Below are positions 45,720-61,200 of a DNA stretch of 64,000 bases, piece after piece (the first letter of the stretch is position 1; the number at the start of each line of letters is the position of its first letter). The translations under genes were made by a program, and so were the position numbers. Under the pieces are notes generated by a model that saw only the letters and a list, made by a program, of their open reading frames with translations, was not told the DNA's origin and did no database searches. The stretch comes from Polydactylus sextarius (lineage: Eukaryota; Chordata; Actinopteri; Polynemidae), in NCBI GenBank assembly GCA_016801845.1, contig CM028918.1, forward strand, positions 12,145,501-12,209,500, read 5' to 3'.

Positions 45720-48700
45720 TTTACCGAATACTTGTAGAGTCAGTAAACTGGATCTACAATCTTCAAATGTGGAGAAGAATGAGCTTTATATCTCCTCAAC
45801 TGCCGGCAAAGACATAATTGTGATTAGATAAAACTGTATCCCTGTCTTTCATCAGTGCAGTTTAGTGAAATTAGAGGCGTTGAATCAGTTCCAGTCACAT
45901 ATAATTAGGTTTTCTTGCGTTTGCATTCAGCCGATGCTCTCATCCTAATCATTTTGAGTAGTTACAAGAAGCTCAAATCAACATGGTACCACCGACATTT
46001 CTAGCAGCAGTCACACTAGAGCCAGTACGCAAAAGAAATGCAACAAGAGTAAACTGCTGTAAAAACAATTATTTATAATGACATTTAAATCCCAGTACAA
46101 ACTGTAGATCATGTATTGACGACCATTATTGCACCTAGAACCTACTGTAAACCAGAAAATCTAATAGTTGAGAATTTGATACAGCAGACAGGCCTGGGGG
46201 GCAGCAGGGGGGCAGCAGTTATTGCAGACTGCATTACTTCACTGTCATTAAGCAATGCTGTCTCTTGGTTGAGTGGCTTGCTTCACAGTCAGTCTGGTCG
46301 GCGGCCAGTTGGCTGTAATCAGGAAAAAAAATGTCATAAAATCTGCTTGGACGAAACACTGTTTAGTTTTGATGTGAAAAGTAGAAACGCCGCTCTGTTA
46401 TTTTGGATATCACATATTTGGATTAGTGAACGGGATTTGGCTTCTGAAGAGACGAGCGTGTGTTGGAAAAGGTTTCTGTTGCTCCCAGGTTAGAGATACT
46501 GGATGTGGAGGAGCAGTGAACGGAGTCAGATTTCAGCCCGTGACCTTGTGTGCACTCTGCTGTAATATGTTCAAATCGTTTAAGAAGCATGAATATACAA
46601 TTAATTCAATTAACTCCAGGCTGTTATTCAATATTATTGAATATAATCTTTAAGCAGAATCAAGCTCAGATGTGATCTCATCATTTCTACAGATTTCTGT
46701 TGTCCAAACTGGTTGTATCTAACGATTATTTACATCATTGATTAGATTATGGATCAATAAGTCAATTAGCTGACTATTTACGCCGTTAATTTAGTTATTA
46801 TTTTGACAGAACGTGAGATTAATTTATCATGACAATGCATATTGGTCTCTTAAACGGTTTCTACCATTATAACCCATATCATTTAACTCTTTCTTGCAGT
46901 TAATTTTTATTATCTATTAATCTTTTACTATACTGTACATTGTTAAAAATTAAATCAGCAGTGTTGAACCTCAGAAGACTTTGTTCAAATAATTGCGATC
47001 GCCCAAAAATTCTTGAAAAACAAAAAAACAACAACCCCCAGACTGATCCCTGATGAAGGAGGTTAAATGAAACTGGTACTTCTGTCAATAATAAATATCA
47101 CATGTAATAATGAATGTAATGGACATTTTTACTATAAATTGAGTGAATGCTGTCGGCACATGTTGCTGACTAGTTCTGAATACAGGAACTTGGTGTGGAG
47201 TATTTTGAAACTGTGGTGTTGACGTGTAAATGATCTGAGTTCTTCCTTCTACCGCTGCCTGTGAACGCCTTCATTATCACTGCAACATTAGTTAAAAAGA
47301 TCATCAGCTCATTATGGGCAGGTGTAGATTTCAGTAAAGACTGAAATGAACTTACTCACTTGTCAGTGGTTAATCCATTTATCTGTTTTAATTACATTAA
47401 TTATATAATTAGCAACTATTGTTATGTGCTGCTTGGAAGTCTTTAAAACGTTTAATAATTTTAACATCTACTTACTCGCTACTTAGTCTTATAGTGAAAT
47501 AGATGAGAAATGTTAAATGTCTTGAATTTGACTTGATGAACCCGACTAACTAAACTAAACTAACCTGACTGAACAAGCAAGTTGTGAATGGTCCTAGAGC
47601 TTAAGGTCGATAAAAGATTGACAGATGGAAGATGAGATTCATGTGATCGTGATCGTGGTCTTTCTCTTCAATTATGCACTAATGGTGCTTGGGCTGACAC
47701 GTATTATCACATCTGTTTCTCTTGTAATTGACATATATTATTATAGTAGTTAGCAGAACACAATGAGATGGAAAAGGTCACGGCAAACGAGGGAGAAGTG
47801 AGATTGGGAAATGAGGTGAATGAGTGCGACAGATGTTGCAAACATTTCTATTAAAGTAGATATGAATGGAGTCCTGCATAAACCATAGATGAGAGCATAG
47901 GTGTAGTGTGCGGTTTCCTGGGAGTTGAAGTAGATAAGCAGGTTGTATAAAGTGGATTTATAAGATAATTTAGGTGTGAATGGTTTTAAACATGGAAGGG
48001 TCAAAAGTAAACGTGGATTTATGATATTTCTACTCATTGCCTTTGCACGCAGACATTCATTAAGCAAAGAAGCAGCTTTTTAGAAACCACCAGTTCTCAT
48101 AATGTTTTTTACCTACATGTAGGTGGGTATGTGTGTTCCCTTCAGTCCAAAGTTTCAGCTTCTGTTTTCCTTCTTTTTTTCCCTCCCAGCGTGCAATATT
48201 CCTTGAAGGAATCACAGTTAAAGGCGTCACACAGATCATTACACAACCCAAACTAGGCGAAGTCCAAAGGATGTGTCAGGAGATGTCTGAGTGGGACAGG
48301 TAACAATCTCTCTTTGCCCTTCTCGTGCACCTCTGGGAAAATGTGTGTCTGTGTACACACATGTGGGTGGTGTACTGTACTGTGTTGTGAGTGACTCATT
48401 TGTCTGTCTTTTTTTTTTCTTTCTTTCTTTCTTTCTTTAAGATTTTGACACTTGCAGGCAGGCAGCAGAGTCAGGAATAGATCTCTTTCTTTTCTCTATA
48501 AATATGCTGCAGTGGCTTTTTTAATGAAGTCGCAAAGAGTCAGCTTTACTGCTGTGTCTTGTCACAACACTTATTTTCACTACCTGCTGATGCTGTAGTT
48601 GTGAGTTTTTGTTATACCTCTCTGTGTGTACGTGTGCTTGGATCCTGTAATTTAATGAGAAGTCATTTTAAAAGCTAAATTAAAAGTAGCTGTAAATGTA

Positions 48701-50759
48701 ACATGTTTTTTTTAAGATCTGTGGTATGTGTGGACCCCAATTATTTACCGTCTACTCCACTTTGTGTTACCTTTTGCTGAATGTCAAGGCCCAAAGATGT
48801 GAGCTCCCGTCCCTGACTTTAGCCTTTTCTGATTTTATCAGAAAAGTGAGGCTCGTTCAAACAGTCTAGATTTTAATATATCCACACTGTTGCCAGGATG
48901 TTCAATGAATCAGGGTCACACAGACCTTTGATGGCACCTCTCCAAGATATGTTTTTGAATATATTTCAACAAAAAAAGTATTGTATAGTATTATTGAGAA
49001 ATTGTTAGTATAGTGATATAAATGTAGTCTGTAGGGCATTAGGTAGATGAGACATACTGATAGGGGTTGTTTATCAAAAAATAAAAATAAGATCTTCTGT
49101 GTCTTCATTGTTTTTGCAGGTCTGGTTTTCCTGGTGCTCAGCCTGTATCTATGGACAGACAAAATCTACGTTTCCTGGAACAGAATCCATACAAAGTCAG
49201 CTGGAAAGCTGATGGCACACGGTAGGTCTATAGTTCATGGGTTTTCTTAGCAATACAAAAACCTCTGTTCCACATGTGTCAATACGGGTATTGCTCTTTG
49301 TGTCTCTGACCAGACTGATTGGTTTCTCTTCGAATTCATCAGCCTCCTTCTCTGAATCATTACAGAGAGTTTGTGTCCATGGGACTAGTCCGTCAAGGTT
49401 TTATGCACCGGAGGTGTTCATTTACTCTCCAGGCTTGTTAGGGAAGGCTGATAGGGAGACTAACATTTCCCTCTGTTTCTTGTTAGTGTTTTAATCACAG
49501 TACCTTCATTTTTCTAGTTAGCTACAAGTGGTCATTGTATGAACTAGTGTCACTGGTGAAGCTACAGAGCAAAGAGGATGATTCTGTCCAACGTGGATTA
49601 GAAATGTAATTTTTGCGTCTTCTCTACTGTCACATTTGGGGTTTGAATTTGTTGTTTTCTGTGGTTTTATGCTTCTGTTTACAAAGGCTAGTGTTGAGGT
49701 GGAGAGGAGTTTTAGTATTCCTGTAGTCTGCTGACTCTCTCACTGGTGCAAATGTGCAGTGTGCTGGTGAATATTTAATGACTGCAGTCAATTTCATAAT
49801 TTTACATATCGGCGCTTTAATTTCCTCCTAGAGTGAGACCAGCAGAGTAGAGATTTGGCTTCCGATCAAGATGCTGCTGATGTGTGTAATCGACTGCCAT
49901 CATTTGCAAATGCTTGAAATTGTTGCCGGAAAGTTTTGCTCTTAAATTTGAATACAGAGTTTATACTGATGATGCTCTTCTTTTGCTGCCTCGAGCTCTT
50001 GTCCTTCACCCTTTCACTTTACATTGCTACTTCTTGAGTCTTGAAGAGCAGCGATACCATGTTGCTTCTGATTAAAATAATAAAAAAAAAAAAACACAGA
50101 AAGCAGCTCAGTGTGCTCAGTATGAGTCATCTTTCAACTGCTGCAGGATATATGAACTGTGGAGAACATCATATAGCTTCTCCTTATATATTTTTTAATA
50201 ACAAAAACCAGGAGTCAGTCAGTGAACTAAAGCAAAGACTATATGAAATCTTATTTATAATAAAAAGTAAGATCAGTAAATTCAGGAAAACAAAGTAGAT
50301 TTGTGGAGTTAGTTGATGCTTTTTTTTGTCAACAATGACACCAAACTGTATATTGACTTGTGATACTGAACCGAGAGTCAAGATGAAATAAAATGAAACA
50401 TTTTTAAATGTCACACCGGTATGTGAGAAACTGTAACAGCCACCTTTTTATACTATATTTTTATTCAGTTTATAGCTCACAAGAGACACATTTGAGAACA
50501 ATGATGAAATAATTGTTAGTTGCTTGTAGGAGGGCAAATCGTTTTCTAATTTGCTACTTGAGTCAAACAAAAGCACCACACTTTTCTAAAAAAAAAAAAA
50601 AAAACACTCATGTGATTGATATATCCTACTAAAATTTTGCATCCTCTGATTTGCTTTACAGTTTATTGTTTGATCCATATATTAATTTATGCAGCGTTAG
50701 TTGTTGACAATATGTAGCTCTGCGATACAATCTCTGTTAGTCATGAGTGTAATTCAATC

Positions 50760-50821
<62 letters not shown>

Positions 50822-52251
50822 TTAGACTTAATCTAATCATACCTATGACTGATATAAAAACTGTATAGGAAGTGTTTTCACCCAAACCATGTTTTAGACT
50901 CTTCTTTGTGTATTTTTCTGGAGTTGTCTCAGTACACTGTGTCTTGTTTTACCGTTGGAACATTTTCCTGAACTCTTGGAAGACAAAATATCTTTTAAAA
51001 GTTTTCGACACAGAAATCTGAAGCTGCTTTTCATTCGCTCCTGTTTGTAAACAACCTCAGTACCTCAACCTCGGCAAATTTAACATGGCAAACGAAATGG
51101 TGATTTCTTTTGTTGCTCTCTTGTCAGTCTGGTTTCAGTTACCTCTTTGTGCCTTAAGCTGAAGGAGTATGGCCGCTGCATGTTTTTGCTGTTTACCGTT
51201 TTGTTTTTTTTGTTTGTTTTTTTTGTAAAATGACACACAGGGACGCAGAAAGGATGGGCACAGTGGTATTTTTGGTGAATCTTAACACAGTCTTAGCCAA
51301 TCTGTGGTCTGGACACTGGGAATAAGGTTGTGCTTCAATTTTGAGAAAAACTTACATTTATATTCGCATTGTGACAGCTTTTTATTCAGTGTGTAAGGAA
51401 CAGCTTGTCCTGATGCTGCTGGCCTGAATAATTCCACAGTGTAGTATTACTGTTCTACAGAGCGGAGAAATGATCACAGCTTTTTTTAAAGTGTGCTACC
51501 TTGTGAATGAATGAATTTTTAAAAAAGCGGCCATGTCTCGCACACAAATTTTTGTCTTTGTGTGAAATTGAAATGGCTCGAAACAGGTGATGACGGGAGA
51601 CAGTTAGATAAAAAAGAATATTATAACTTGAATATTCATCAGCACTGATTAATTTTTACTTTTAAACACTGGACTCCTAAACCTAAAATGTTTCTAATGA
51701 TGGAAAAAAGTACTAATTCTGGTAATGTAGCTCTAATATGTAGATTACTCGAAGTAAGGCAGAAACGGTTAATACATTTTGAGCTTGTGCATATTTTCAG
51801 CTTTCAGAGATTTCACCAGTCTCTGTCATTTGTCACTCTCATCACGTGTGGCGTTTAAAAAAAAAAAAAATGTACAGAGAATTTTATATTAAATGTCCTA
51901 CCTTCTAGCCAGTGCCATTTGTAGACCTGAAATGGATTTTTAATAGGAAATCTGTCTCTTAAAGGTGGTCTGGAAAGATTTTTCTTTTTGCATATTGCCG
52001 GAAAATTCTCACTTAATTCACGTGTGTTATTCGAAATCCCTCCAGCTTATCTTAGTTACCCTGGTAAAGATAAAGTTCCACATTGTAATGCAGCTCATTT
52101 TACATTTTTTATGATGAGTATTTTACGTTGTTTTTTTTTTTTTTTTTTTTAAATGTCATACAAAAGCATTTCTCCAACAGGAAACGCCTAAATGAGCAAA
52201 AATGTTCAATTTCAAAAACATGTTCATGATTTGACAGAGTTGCTCTAAGTC

Positions 52252-52289
<38 letters not shown>

Positions 52290-55200
52290 CCCACAGCCTC
52301 TTCTAAGGCTACCGGGCCGTGCATCAACAGTTCTGACAGTTTAAATGCCTTGCTCAGTAGCATGATAACTGGCAAGATGGTGATAAAGTACTGAAGCAAT
52401 CTCACTTATCTAGAAACATTATGCAGACATCCCTAACACACACACACTAGTCATACTGGGGATAAAAACTGCCAGTGCCAGCTACTAATAGGCTTCGGAA
52501 AGGACAACAAAAGCAGTGAATTTGCCAAAAGGGGAACACAGACCGAGTTGGCTTTTTAATCATCTTGTTGTAGAGTCTTTTGTGCTCCAGGGAAGTGAAA
52601 AAGAAGAAGTAGGGACAGGGGCCAGTTGTTTCCTTGGAACTTTAAACAAAGATTGCTGCTCAGCTTGGAGTTAATTATAGAAATTGGACTCAAGACTCTT
52701 GCTTTTCTTTAATTTTCTCTTCAAAGTTCTCTTTTATCCAAACTAACACTTCAGTCACTCATTTAAAATCATGAATCAATAATCCATTGTTATTTCTGAT
52801 GTTCTAAATTGGACGTTTTGAGGAAAAGAACAGATTATTTCTGATTATAAGATGGTTATTACTTGTCTTTTTCTGCCTCTTTTGTTTATTTGCTTTATTT
52901 ATGATGTATGTAGCTGTTTGTACGCCAGAGTTTGAGCTTTAAATGGTTGAGTGGGTGAACGCAGGAGAGTTTACAGCTTACCAAAGTAGAAATAGTTTAA
53001 CGGGGATTTTTTTTTTTAAACGACAAAGAAACACACCAGGGCAAAAGTTACAAAAGCTGTAATGTGTTTAAGTGTCGTGTTGTTCCTGTCGTTCAGGAGA
53101 CAGTTTGCACCTCTCCACATCCCTTAGCTTTTATTTTTCACTCTTCACTGGCAGAGCAATTGGTCTTTGGAGTCTTTTCCTTCGCAGATTCGGTTAGAAT
53201 TGTAACAGGTTGTTTTGGTGAAGGTTTTGTTAGTTGGGTTTGCCTGTGGCTACTTTATAATCCCATATTTTTTATTGTGTTTACTTAGTCTTTGCTTTGC
53301 TTTGTGATTTCACAGAATACATGTCGTATTTGTTCCAGCTAACCATGAAAGTTCTCATGGTCAAAAGTGGCTGTTTTCCATCGTAAACTAAAAGAAACAT
53401 CTGTGTGTAGGTGGGGGAAATTAACCACACGTGGATTTGCCAAACCAGTGATCTGTGTAAGTTTGTTTTTGAGGATGGGATGGGTTTGCCGTTGCCAGTG
53501 TTGCTTGGGGGAAAACAGCCCCACTACAACTGCTGTTCTCACACAACTGTCACTATATATGTTTTCTTCTCTCTGGCCAGAGGGTTCAGATAAGGGGCCA
53601 TACAACTCCTCAACTGTACACACCCAAAACTGGGATGATGCTGCATTTACCTAATGTTGCCAAATTGGCAAGAACAGGGAGTAGCAGTGTTCGGTTATTA
53701 TTTCAAGGTGTTTAGGCCTTGTAGTAACTTTATAGTCACGTTATATCAATAGTCTCAATTAGCACCTTTTGTTGTGTTTGCAACAAGTGGGAGTTATCAT
53801 CACTGTTAGAGAGTCTCCTCTCCTCAGTATCCTTAGTGCAAATGGGAGTAGTTTGTTGCCACCAGTCTACTTCTAATTACTGATGAATCTGATTAGATCT
53901 ACAAGGGGTCTCCGTTCGAAGGGATGGGTTTTTTTCTCTCTGCTTCAGTCAGTGATCTGTGATTTGATTTGGCAAAGGTACGTGTGGGTTTACAATAACA
54001 AATCCTGCCTTTACAGCTTTGATAAAATGATCAATTGTTGTAATTAAATGATTCTTTTCATGAAATGATGTTCATATTTCTGTATGGAAACTTCAGTGCG
54101 AGGTGATTTTACCCTCAAATGTGTCACTTGTTGCTTCAAAATGAGAAAGAAAAACCTCACTCCTCTCCAGTACCCAAGATGGATCTTTTTGTTTTGGTTC
54201 TTAACGGCTGTCTAAAAATGAGAAACCAACCTGGCCTTTTTCAGGGAGCAGCCCTGCCCATTGATGCACCACTAATGATGTGCAAAGCTTCTAGATGTGA
54301 TCTAAGGCCTCCCCTGGAGCTCAGCTGCTGTCAGTCATGCTGCAGGACTAGACTGGCGAAGCCGACACAATGGCTGTCTGTGCCTCATTAGGGCTAAAGT
54401 GCTTGGGGGACATGGGCTCAGGGATAAGGATAGAATCAGAGTCTCGCGGCACCCATCAGAGGACAGGAGTGGAAAATGGGGGGAGCAAGTGGGGAGGGGC
54501 GCATACTCGTGTGAATAAAGGAGGACATCAGATCAAATATATTTCCCTTTGGTCATAAAAGAGAATTCAGTGTCTGCTGTTACCATAACTTCAGAGCAAG
54601 AGCGAGAGAGAGGAAGAGATGAAGGTGAAGAGGAAAAGAGGAGGACAACTGAGGGGTTTGGCAGTACTAATGGTCTCCTCCGGCTTTCTTCTTAACATAT
54701 TTGACAGCGTTAGCTATGGCTAACTGCCCAATTAAACAGCAGAAGAAGCACTTTTGTTTAGTGGAGACCTGTTGAGTTCTTACTAGTGAAAAATCTCCTG
54801 TTGTGACAGTTTGTCTATTTAATGTTCTCACTCTCTAGTCCTTTTCTCACTTAAAAGATAATCCATATACACAAGAGAGAGAGATCTTCCTGTCTGCGGC
54901 TATCATCACTTGCTTTCACATTTTCATGAATTTCCTGTCCCATTTGTTATCTGGCACAGCTTTTTTTGTTGCCTGTCTGTCTTAATACTTTCATTGTGTG
55001 TCCACTCCCACCCTGAAATTGTAAGGGCAGCTATATCTGGCCCACTCAACATACTTTACTCCTCTTCGCACATTTTTGTTATTCTCTGGGGTTTCCACAA
55101 AACTTTTGGACAAACCTAATTTATACTTTAGGACTAGTGTTTTGTTATTTTGTCCTGTTGTGTCACGGAGGAGGAGAGCAGGTCAAACTCAACATTATGA

Positions 55201-58200
55201 TTTCTCCATCGGTGTCTTAACTGTAGAATGTGATGAGAGTTATGATTACCACTTTTTATAGCAAGCATGTCTGAGAAGCATTTGTCTTTAATGGAAATAA
55301 TTAGGTTGCATGTAAAGCCTCCCTCTGTGCTTCTCCCCAAAATAAAAGCCCCTATGGAAATGATCTCTAAGTAAGGGTAAAGGGAGTGCCATCTACCTAC
55401 GCATCTATTCCCAAAGAGGTGTCAAAAGTACAGCATTTATTGGAGACAGGAGGGTTTTGTGATTTCTTCTCTTCACTGCTGTTTTGGAAAATTTTGTTGC
55501 CAGGGTAGCGACTTAAAATTGTAATAGCCTCAAAACTGGACTGACTGGTCACAGTAAAATAACAAATCACCTCTAAAGAAAATGCACAATACCCTGTTTT
55601 TGGTTTCCTGTTGCCATTTCAAAACACAGATAAGTGTCTTTGTTTGGGTGTAACTGTAGCAGTGTAGTGGATTGAAGACAAGTGGCTAGATCTTTTTATT
55701 TAAGAGATGGATTTATAGCTTAATATTGAAATAACACTATTTCCAAATATTTCTTTTGGAATTTCAACCATCCAGTGGCAATCTGCTCTACTTACTACTG
55801 CTTTGTACCCAACTTGTACATTATACCTGATTTATGATCCATTTTACAATGTCAGAATATCACAATTTCCATTCAGATTGGAAAGAGGAATTTATTCTTA
55901 CCCCGTTAATAGAAAAGCGCCAACATGTTGTACCACCAAACACAAACCGTGTCTAAAAGTCTGTTGCGACAACACCAGAAATTAAAAGACAGTTGATGAG
56001 CTGAAATTGGTGTTAAAAGTCATTCAAAATAAGGCTGCTACATTTTTTTATGCGTCACCTTTTGGTGAGGAAGCATTTTCACAGATGGCAATTTATTTAA
56101 GGAAGCAGTGGCTGCTACCTTAGAGACTGTCCCGGCAACAGTGGCCAGAAAGATTAAGTCACTGTCAGAGGATGTTTATCAACAAGCAATAAAGGACTTT
56201 ATCACTCGGTCTATTAATGTGTTTCACCACAACTGATTTAATCCCTGGACATGCTGGATTTGTTAGAGCAGCTTTTCTGTCTTTTAGAAACAAACAAGAA
56301 CTTCTTTATTCTTTTGCACCGAAAAGAGAGAATGAAATGGAGTTTCAAAAATATGCCCATGATAATTACTTTCTCATTTATAAACTAATAGCAAGTAATA
56401 GTGATCTGGCCCTTGCGATGCATGGCATATGTACTGGTTTCATAGCTCTGCGGTAATGATAATGATTTTTCCCAAGTGTATGAATTATCACTGTATATTT
56501 AATCAGCAGGCCTCGGCTGGGAATGTGGTTCTTAGTGTTTCAAATGTAATGACGCTGGTGGTTTCAATGATAAACTCTCTTCAACACCACTCACTGTGAA
56601 TGAGCGTGATGTAGCTAACGTAGATACATTTCTCTACGCTGATGTCTGCTGGTTGAGTCATGGCAAAGTGCTGCAGTAATTTGTTGAGTTGTCTCCCGAA
56701 ATGAAGAATTTAATGTCAACAAGAAGCTGTGAGATGATGCATGACTGCTGTATCTAGAGTTTCTGACAGACCTAATGGCAAAAGTTTTGTGCTCTAACCG
56801 GCAAGATCTGGGGAAAAGACTGATACCTGCCGCACACGATAAACGCAGTGAATGTGGTGAAGGTCAAATTCTATGTTTGGAAAGTGACAGCGGAGTTCAG
56901 TCAACCCTGTGGTGAGTTCAATGTCATGGAAGATGTAGCTACATTTGTCTCAAACACATTCAAATCAAATATGTGCTTTGCCAAGTGAAATCCAGATCAA
57001 GGAACCATATCTTTGGGGTTATTGACAGAGATGAGAAGTTTCCTCACTTTAACACATGTGCAGCTAAGACCGTGCAGATCCACTTACTTCCGTGAAATAA
57101 CGTTTTTTACAAATGAAAATAATCGAATCAAAGTACAGGAGGCGCCGCACTGACAGACACATCAGATTAGCTGTCTGTAGCTATGAGCTTAACTCCAAAG
57201 CTCTCACATCCAGGATTCAATCACAGACGTAAGAATGACTTGAGTAAGAAACATGACGAGAGCAGTTTTTTTGCCTTATGATGACATTGTGATAGATTGG
57301 AAAGGCTCAGCTAGAATGTCAGCACATTTTACAGATCTACTTTCTAAAATGCTGTAAGTAAATGTTAGGGTCTAAATGTAATGTATACATGTATTTACAT
57401 GTATATGTAAATGTAGTAACTTCAGGGTTTTTTTTTCTATTGTTTAGTTTGAACGGAATAATTTCCTCCCTACAAATGAAAAATTGAACACAAACTTAAA
57501 AAAAGAACTATTTGAATTTCTCAAAGACAGCCATGGCCTGTTTGATATGCTGGTTACAATGTTGTCTTGGTTGCATTCATTTAAAAGTCTGAAGCTTTTC
57601 ACCTAATTCAAATGCATTCAAATTGCCTAAATAAAAGGCCACAAGCTGGAGGTACAAACTTCTTCTCAGCTCTTGGAAAACTGGTTGAAAATGTAGCTCA
57701 TTTTTAAGCAGAATCACAAACATCCTTTTGTTCTCATTTGTTCAATATGGATTGTTCAGTAAGGATTTCTCCACTGCTATCAGTGTTATAAGTGTAAATT
57801 GAGTTTATAATTTAAAGACAGCAGCTTTGAATCTCTGCGGTATTGTGATGAGCATTTTAACATTTTATACATCCGACAGTCAGTTGATAGATGTGATAAT
57901 ATAGATTATTTATAACTGACATTGATTAACTGCCAATGAAAACAACCATGAGGTGCAGCCCTGTATTTACAATGTATTAAAACTATCAGCTATCTACTAC
58001 AGTGCTCGTAAGATGCACATTTCTGTTCTGAGTGCAGAGTTTTGTCAGCTGGTGTTATATTCTGCCCACATACTCATTATTGGATCCTTGTCAAGTTTCA
58101 CACTTTGAACCAGCTGGTATTGATGGCGTATTTATTATATCTAATCCCTTTGTGACAGTAGTGGAGACACAGCAGGTATGAGAGATGCCTAGCTTTGGGA

Positions 58201-61200
58201 GCCTGGAAGTCATTAATCTCAAATCCATCTCTGTCATCATGCTTTGATTTCCCAAAAGATGAACATATTCTCAAGTCTGTGTTATTTCTGAGTTTGTACA
58301 TTACCCAAGCAGCTCTTCATTTTATTTCCATGGCATGTGTAAATGCATAAATGCCCCTAATCCTCTTCTGTCAGACAGTATTTAGAACCTTTTACTTTTT
58401 TTTAAGTGTTTGGTTTATGTTGCCACATTATGCTAAAAATCTTTTTAATTAATTTTTTTCCCTCATCCACTTACATTTAATGCCTCATAATGACAAAGTG
58501 TAAACACATTCATACTTAATGAATGCACTGTGTGGTATAAGATAATTTACAACAGTGGTCAGATGCATTGATTAGCATACTTTTAACACTTTAACAGGAT
58601 TACAGTAGCTCATTAGGACATTGGGTTATTTTGCTTTATTCACCACTTATCATTTTGTTTTCAAAAGCAGCAGGCAGCCCACTAAATGTAATTTCTTTCA
58701 TAATTGAAGCCACCCAATTGCTAAACAAGGACATTTGTCAATAGATTTATTTTTATTTATTGACTTTTTTTTTAGTCAAGACAGGAACACTGTAATTCAG
58801 CTCCTCCTGACAGCAATGTGCCTCGAAGAAAGACAAGCCTCCTCCAGTGTTACCACACAACCAGAAAACAAAACAATGCAGTATAATTAGGGCTGAAACA
58901 ATTAGTTGGTTAATTATTCAAGAAATTTCTCAGCATTTGCTGCTCTCCCAGGTGATATTCAAAGGTCTGTTCTTAAACTAAAAAAGAAAGAAGAAGAAAA
59001 AAAAACTGTCTCAAGGCATCCCCCTTTGGGCTGTTATGGAATTTTGATGGTGATCTTGTAACCTAATCAAATAAAGAATTAATTGGGAAAAAAAATCAGT
59101 TAATTGATAATAGAAGGCGAGATGTCACCTTCGGCTTTAATACATTTTGATGGATGTGTTGTCTTATGTCCTTACATCTCATAAGCTAATCAATTAAAGG
59201 ATTAATTAAAGAAATAATCAGTTGGATTGAATATGGAATCTGGTTATTTTTTTTACAGCATCTTGTTCAGAGTTTTTAGATGGCTGCACTGCAGTGTAGG
59301 GATCTGTTGTGACTGTTTATACTGCCTATGTGATTAATTTCTAATGTGACTTGTGTCTTCATTAGTTTTCTTATGCAAGTTGGGGAAGCTCATTAAAAAT
59401 CTGTCATACAGAATGTAAAGGCCATAAGCTGAGCCGATCACATTTTCCTTCATTTTGTTTGGAGTCAAAAACAGCTGTGCTGCAGTGGGGAAATGAAAAC
59501 GGGCGTCATGCATCAGAGGACGTAATGTTGGTGTCGACAGCTTGTCGACTTCTGAGTCTTGAATTGTTATGGGCAGCGCTGGGAGGCTGCTTTGAGGCTG
59601 AGTTCACAATGAACGGTTGCTGTCACACCTGTAGAGTCCATGCATGTCAACGAAAATGACTGATGTATCATTGTATCTAAATCCGTATAAATTTTAGAGA
59701 AATGCACAGAAATGCATGCAGTCCAGTGAACTGTAGTATTAATATTGCTGTTGCATTGAAATATTTCAGCAGTGAATGAATGCTGCTGATGTTACATTTG
59801 GTGCCTATTCTTGGATGGATAACACAAAGGCAACAGTGGTGCCCTGTTTTGTGTCTTTGGGTGTGTCCTTTCTCTTGTATTTGTCTTTGGGAACCAACAG
59901 AAGGGAGGATCAAGGATTTCGCCTGTTTACTGTCCCTCATTTGAAATAGCGTTGTAACGTCTGCCAGCTCGGTGATCAGCCGACTCCACTGATCAAACAA
60001 TAAACATTTGGTGCTGCGCTTGCACTCGTGCCTCTCTGGACATTATTCAAAACTATTATATTTTGTCACCAAGCCTGTATAATTTGCTGTAATTTGATGG
60101 CAGTGATCTTTTTTTCTTTTTTTTTTGAGGTTTCATTTTTTATCTCTGATGGTTTAATTAGAAATGATTGCCTCCCCTCCCCCTTTTTTTTGCAATGATA
60201 ACTTGTCTTAATATAAGAAACCCAACTCATTCACGACTCATCTAGCATAGTTTAATTTACCCCCGATCGTACTGAAACATCCCATCACATTCCACATATT
60301 GAGCTAATCTTTCTAAACCGAGAAGCTGAGAGAAATGATCGTTTGAAATTGGTTTCATGTCTATTGTCCAGATGGGGTGTGTTATAACGGATCAGCTCTT
60401 ATTGAATGAGAGATTTTAACGGACTGCTTTTTACATCTCAGACCTCCAGAGATCGTAGCAAAAAGTAGAAAATATGAGTTCAGTGTGCACTCATGTTATT
60501 TAATGATTCTCCCCACTGCACTGTAGCAAGAAAAAAAAAAGCCTTATAACAGTCTAAAAGGTGTGTGTGAGTGTTTCGGGATGGGGTTCGTGCTTCAGTA
60601 ATCGGACTCACCTGCGAGCGTAATGCAGAAGAAGGAGTGAAGTCAAATTAATACCAACCAAATGTTCATGTCGTGACCGATGTTGATAAACGGATCAATC
60701 TCTACGGTCTGACAGTTACTGCTTTTGAATGTTTGAATAGCTCAGTCAATGGCACCGGTGGATGAAAAAGTAATTTTATGGCATGGACATAATGGTGAAA
60801 TACGGAGGAGATGATGGACAAAATAACATCAAAATCATGTCATTTTAACAGTAGTAGTGTGCCGTCTGTGGCTATATCCTTTACCAAGTTCATGCTGTTG
60901 GTCATGTTGCACCAGACAAGAATGTGACAAGTGTTTAAAGTTTTTTGCTGTCGCTACTTTACACTTATACCATCACTGGTGATATATGTGGTACATTACA
61001 CCATCACTAAGCAAAATAAATGTAAACTATAGGCACTATAATAGACTACAGCTGTACATCTGTACCTATTACAGTGGACAGTTGAACTACTGCACTGACA
61101 CTATATTAGTTTTGTCCCTAACTGATTGCTTCATAACGTCAAGTTTCAGTATATTATTTTGTTTGTTTGATTGGTAGAAGTTGTGGAGGTATTTTGGTTT

